Origin: JBAYIE01 sp965279165
GTDB lineage: Bacteria; Bacteroidota; Bacteroidia; UKL13-3
NCBI GenBank assembly: GCA_965279165.1
Contig: OZ257140.1
Coordinates: forward strand, 2,046,001-2,110,000
DNA length: 64,000 nucleotides
Direction: 5' to 3'
Part shown: piece after piece, positions 61,045 through 64,000 of the stretch
Position numbering within the stretch: the stretch's first letter is position 1
Layout: every line of letters starts with the position of its first letter
Notes under the pieces: generated by a model
What the model was told of the DNA's origin: nothing
Seen by the model: the letters and a program-made list of their open reading frames with translations, nothing else
Database searches by the model: none
Made by a program: the position numbers and the translations under genes

Positions 61045-61371
61045 TTAAACTGCAAAACTTTCGCCACAACTGCAGGTTCTGCTCGCATTTGGGTTGTTAA
61101 AAGAGAATCCTTTTCCGTTTAAACCATCCGAAAAATCGAGCTCGGTTCCAAACAGATACAATACACTCCTTTTGTCGGTAACAATTTTAACACCTTCATA
61201 ATCAATTACTTCATCTCCATCTTTCACTATGCTATCGAAGTCGAGTTTATAGGAAAGTCCTGAACAACCACCACTTTCAACCCCAACGCGTAAAAAGAAA
61301 TCGTCGGAAAACTGACTTTCTTTTTTTAATTCTTGAATCCTTGTTTTTGCCTTTTGGCTTACGGTTATCAT
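61045..61371 (-). CDS. HesB/IscA-type iron-sulfur cluster carrier
   Basis: A 108-residue A-type carrier with three conserved cysteines: one in GGCSGLSYKLDF (about 36) and two in the C-terminal CSCGESF (about 102 and 104). These bind iron or a [2Fe-2S] cluster for delivery to target proteins. Family members include IscA, ErpA and SufA, and the exact type cannot be told apart here. It has its own promoter, with a perfect inverted repeat in the spacer. Confidence 0.92.
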   Translation of the reverse strand: MITVSQKAKTRIQELKKESQFSDDFFLRVGVESGGCSGLSYKLDFDSIVKDGDEVIDYEGVKIVTDKRSVLYLFGTELDFSDGLNGKGFSFNNPNASRTCSCGESFAV

Positions 61372-61389
61372 AACTATGGTATTGATTTA

Positions 61390-61419
61390 CAAAGGTAATG
61401 TATAGTATACAAAGTGCAA
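61390..61419 (-). promoter_or_regulatory. Promoter of the HesB/IscA gene with palindromic operator candidate
   Basis: On the minus strand TTG (61417-61419), a 19-nt spacer and TACCTTTG (61390-61397). The spacer contains TGTATAGTATACA (61399-61411), a perfect 13-nt inverted repeat, placed where a repressor could block polymerase. Confidence 0.6.
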
Positions 61420-61475
61420 TAATATACTGTATAAATAACCCATAAATCTCGAAATTGTTCTGTTATTTTGTAAGG

Positions 61476-62333
61476 ATGTTACAACAAATAAGTAAAATAG
61501 CGATTGCAGGAGCAGGAACAATGGGAGCAGGGATAGCACAAGTATCTGCTGTTTCGGGGTATACAACCTTATTGTTTGATATTGATGCAACTATGCTCAA
61601 TAAAGCGGAGCAATCAATCATTAAATCCTTACAATCTCAGGTAGATAAAGGCCGTATGATGGTTGATGAAATGCAAAAAGCGTTGTCGGCAATTACGTAC
61701 ACAACTAAAATAACAGATTTGAAATGCGACTTACTCATCGAAGCCATAGTAGAAAAACTGGATATCAAACAGAAGTTTTTTCAGGAAGTTGCAGCCATAA
61801 ATCCTCCTGAAACAATATTGGCTTCTAATACTTCCTCTATCCCGATAACCCAAATTGCAGCCAAAGTGCCAAATCCGGAACGGTTTCTTGGCGTTCACTT
61901 TTTTAATCCGGCACCGGTTATGAAACTGGTTGAAATTATTTCGGGGGTAGAAACCAAACCTGAAATTGCGGATTTCTGTTATGGTTTTATTGGTAAATTG
62001 GGTAAAACGTGTGTGCGGGCAGCGGATGCCCCGGGGTTTATTGTGAACCGGGTGGCTCGCCATTATTATGTTGAAGGATTAAAATTAGCAGAAGAAAAAG
62101 TTGCAACAATAGAAGCCATTGATTCGTTAATGGAGAGTATGGGCTTTAAAATGGGACCATTTCGTTTGATGGATTTAATTGGAGTAGATACCAATTTTTC
62201 GGTAACTTCTTCCATGTATAAATTATTTCATTACGATAGCAAGTTCCGTCCAAGCCGCATTCAGGAACAGAAAGTGGATGCCGGACACCATGGCCGTAAA
62301 ACAGGGAAAGGATTTTATACGTATGAAAAATAG
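61476..62333 (+). CDS. 3-hydroxybutyryl-CoA / 3-hydroxyacyl-CoA dehydrogenase
   Basis: A 285-residue enzyme that oxidises 3-hydroxyacyl-CoA with NAD, as in butyrate metabolism or beta-oxidation. It has the Rossmann start IAIAGAGTMGAGIAQVSA (about 7-24), the catalytic HFFNPAPVMKLVEII (His about 137), DAPGFIVNRV (about 183) and the C-terminal DLIGVDTNFSV and HGRKTGKGFYTYE. ATG 61476 is preceded by AAGG, a better start than the upstream ATG at 61455. It is cotranscribed with the overlapping lipoprotein gene. Confidence 0.93.
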   Translation: MLQQISKIAIAGAGTMGAGIAQVSAVSGYTTLLFDIDATMLNKAEQSIIKSLQSQVDKGRMMVDEMQKALSAITYTTKITDLKCDLLIEAIVEKLDIKQKFFQEVAAINPPETILASNTSSIPITQIAAKVPNPERFLGVHFFNPAPVMKLVEIISGVETKPEIADFCYGFIGKLGKTCVRAADAPGFIVNRVARHYYVEGLKLAEEKVATIEAIDSLMESMGFKMGPFRLMDLIGVDTNFSVTSSMYKLFHYDSKFRPSRIQEQKVDAGHHGRKTGKGFYTYEK

Positions 62334-62796
62334 AGTCGTTTTCTTTCTGTTAATTATAATATGTAGCAACTGGTCGTGTGAGAAAAACACAAATGGTTCG
62401 AGCAATGCCGATTTTTTCAGTCCGGTTTATGTGGAATTAAATATCGACATGGCTTTTGCCCAATATGCTCCACTAAACCAATTGCAAGGATTTGTTTATC
62501 TCACCGGAGGCAACAGAGGAATTGTAGTTTACCATACCATCGACGATCAATTTGTTGCATACGACAGAACCTGTCCGGTTAATGCAAACCAGGCTTGTGC
62601 GATGGTTACGGTTGATTCGATACCAACCCGATATCGTTGTGGCAAGCCCGATTCCACTGGTTGGAAACCTTGTTGTCATTCTTTGTTTGATGCTACTTAT
62701 GGTACCCCAATTTCGGGTGAAGCCAAAGTAGGGCTGAAACCCTATTATACTTCCAAGCAGGGAAGTGTAATTTATATCCGAAGTAATCCTTTATAG
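62323..62796 (+). CDS. Rieske-like lipoprotein with altered cluster ligands
   Basis: A 157-residue protein with a lipobox (SNWSCEKN, Cys at about 19), then a compact domain with YDRTCPVNANQACAMV (about 80-97) and KPCCHSLFDATYGTPISGEAKVGLKPYY (about 122-150). It is laid out like Rieske domains of Bacteroidota in which CxHx...CxxH has become Cys-rich. The first box lacks the His of a classic Rieske site, so a true [2Fe-2S] cluster is doubtful. It overlaps the dehydrogenase stop by 11 nt. Confidence 0.75.
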   Translation: MKNRVVFFLLIIICSNWSCEKNTNGSSNADFFSPVYVELNIDMAFAQYAPLNQLQGFVYLTGGNRGIVVYHTIDDQFVAYDRTCPVNANQACAMVTVDSIPTRYRCGKPDSTGWKPCCHSLFDATYGTPISGEAKVGLKPYYTSKQGSVIYIRSNPL

Positions 62797-63549
62797 TTTC
62801 ACCCATACCGGACAATGGTCCGAATGCTTTACATCCTGCATAATACCGGCATCTTTTAAGTCTTTTTGCAGTGCATCTGAAGCCATGCAATAATCAATAC
62901 GCCAACCTTTGTTGTTGTTGCGGGCATTTGCTCTGAATGTCCACCAACTATATTGATGCGGCTCGGAATGAAACACCCGAAAGGTATCTACAAATCCATT
63001 TCCTATAAATGTATCCATCCATTCGCGTTCTTCCGGTAAAAATCCGGAACTGTTTTTATTACCAACCGGATCGTGAATATCAATGGGCTTGTGACAAATA
63101 TTATAGTCGCCGCAAATAATTAGTTTTTTCTTTTGCTGTTTTAATTCAGCTGCATAATTGTTAAAGAATGCAAGCCATTTCATTTTATATGCCTGGCGCT
63201 CCTCTCCACTCGAACCCGACGGAATGTATAAACTGGCAACAGATAAATCCCCAAAATCGCAACGAACGATTCGGCCTTCAGTGTCGTATTCTTTAGAACC
63301 AAAACCGGTTACCACCTTGGTAGGTTCTTTCTTGGTAAAAATTGCTGTTCCACTATAGCCTTTTTTTTCGGCCGAAAACCAGTAGCTTTTATAACCCAGA
63401 GCATCAAATTCATGATGATCAATCTGGTCTCTGCTGGCTTTGGTTTCCTGAAAACAATAAATATCTGCCCCAGTATCTTCCATCCATGGAAGCAGGCCTT
63501 TGCTGATTGCCGAACGTATACCGTTCACATTATAGGATACAATATGCAT
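62791..63549 (-). CDS. xth: exodeoxyribonuclease III / AP endonuclease
   Basis: A 252-residue Exo III family nuclease for base-excision repair. Motifs are SYNVNGIRSA (about 4-13), CFQETKA with the metal-binding Glu (about 33), YSGTAIFTKKEP (about 63), CGDYNICHKPIDIHDP (about 147) and WRIDYCMAS ... SDHCPVWV with the catalytic Asp-His (about 215-250). ATG 63549 gives the typical N-terminus. Its 3' end overlaps the convergent lipoprotein gene by 6 nt. Confidence 0.94.
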   Translation of the reverse strand: MHIVSYNVNGIRSAISKGLLPWMEDTGADIYCFQETKASRDQIDHHEFDALGYKSYWFSAEKKGYSGTAIFTKKEPTKVVTGFGSKEYDTEGRIVRCDFGDLSVASLYIPSGSSGEERQAYKMKWLAFFNNYAAELKQQKKKLIICGDYNICHKPIDIHDPVGNKNSSGFLPEEREWMDTFIGNGFVDTFRVFHSEPHQYSWWTFRANARNNNKGWRIDYCMASDALQKDLKDAGIMQDVKHSDHCPVWVKL

Positions 63550-63614
63550 ATCGTTCAAAACTATCCTAAAAAAGTATAGGTACAAAGCATTTTGTTTTTC
63601 TCATATTCGCGCCA

Positions 63615-64000
63615 ATGTTAATTGTTAAGAAATCAAAAATTCCTAAATCAGGAAAAGGACTATTTACCACACACGATATTGCCAAAGGCGAAATAGTAGT
63701 AGAATACGAAGGAGAAAAAATAACCTGGAAAGAATGTTTGCAACGCAACCAGGCGCAGAAAGGCAAAGGCGGGTATTATTTTTATATCAACTCCAAAAAT
63801 TGTGTAGATGCACAATATACCGAATGGGCTCTTGGACGTTATGCCAATGATGCTGCCGGTCCGGGACGAGTAGCAGGACTCCGCAACAACTGCGTGTATG
63901 AAGTGATAAAAGGGAAACCATATATCAAGGCAACTAGAAATATTAAAGCCGGTTCCGAAATTTTTGTTGCTTATGGCAAAGAATATTGGGAAGCGTTGTT
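63615..64000 (+). CDS. SET-domain protein (partial, runs off the window)
   Basis: The first 128 residues are visible: MLIVKKSKIPKSGKGLFTTHDIAKGEIVVEYEGEKITW (in parts) is the SET-N motif GxGLFTxxDIxKGExVxEYxG. NNCVYEVIKGKPYIKATRNIKAGSEIFVAYGKEYW follows, ending in the SET catalytic-Tyr region (VAYG). The family methylates lysines; bacterial members are found in several phyla, including Bacteroidota and chlamydiae. The AGLRNNCVYE segment replaces the usual RFINHSCxPN with a variant. The stop codon lies beyond the window. Confidence 0.85.
   Translation, partial: MLIVKKSKIPKSGKGLFTTHDIAKGEIVVEYEGEKITWKECLQRNQAQKGKGGYYFYINSKNCVDAQYTEWALGRYANDAAGPGRVAGLRNNCVYEVIKGKPYIKATRNIKAGSEIFVAYGKEYWEAL

Overview
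The window comes from a low-GC member of the Bacteroidota. This is supported by type IX secretion (T9SS) sorting domains of types A and B, TonB-dependent receptors, HmuY-family proteins, GloVer-repeat and CHU_C-type C-terminal domains, a MetH without its homocysteine domain, DUF2795 and DUF721 proteins, and promoters of the Bacteroidota form TTG/TTTG - about 19 nt - TAnnTTTG. The order within the phylum cannot be fixed from the sequence; it looks closest to Chitinophagales/Sphingobacteriales-type genomes. Most of the window is ordinary chromosome, with no prophage, insertion sequence, CRISPR array or rRNA.

Layout. 1-1617: a hotdog thioesterase and isochorismate synthase (start of menaquinone synthesis). 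1631-4662: a thiamine uptake locus, with a divergent PnuC/PnuT-like transporter and a TPP riboswitch with a terminator ahead of a TonB receptor. 4663-5732: the strangest part, an intact tRNA-Leu(CAG) surrounded by broken tRNA-Leu copies. In these copies short perfect palindromes replace parts of the D-loop and T-loop. The copies are interleaved with a small GIY-YIG nuclease gene and a dead second copy of it. 5729-15580: TSUP permease, MetH core, hybrid histidine kinase, menC, menA, sucD and a TPR membrane protein, all on the minus strand. 15609-20416: ABC exporter, truA, rbfA, DUF2795 and a sodium:solute symporter. 20539-28959: a T9SS cargo protein, recR, a fused glycosyltransferase, apaG, a MORN-vWA protein, two small outer-membrane barrels, a lipoprotein and a Crp/Fnr regulator. 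29011-31945: M61 peptidase, DUF721 (DciA-like) and recF. 32081-39226: pdhA, a TPR membrane protein, ribH, a lipoprotein, purN, a barrel-like protein and purH. 39343-44923: the complete rod-shape operon mreB-mreC-mreD-mrdA-rodA. 45045-50492: a GloVer-repeat T9SS protein, an intergenic repeat mosaic, gcvH, rsmI and a YfhO-family membrane protein. 50669-58323: a haem-type uptake locus (T9SS HmuY-like protein, TonB receptor, HmuY lipoprotein), followed by a large T9SS type B protein inserted between the hmuY gene and a duplicated scrap of its 3' end. 58414-64000: YihY/BrkB, a second copy of the repeat mosaic, aat, rpsT, a HesB/IscA protein, 3-hydroxyacyl-CoA dehydrogenase, a Rieske-like lipoprotein, xth and a SET-domain protein cut off by the window edge.

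Functional links. menF, menC and menA supply menaquinone for respiration. sucD and pdhA feed central carbon metabolism. The thiamine locus supplies the cofactor that PdhA needs. The envelope genes (mre operon, T9SS cargo, TonB receptors, barrels) form the cell-surface part. The best candidate for an undescribed system is the tRNA-Leu / palindrome / GIY-YIG array at 4690-5732, which looks like a repeat unit that multiplies by using a tRNA gene as its home.
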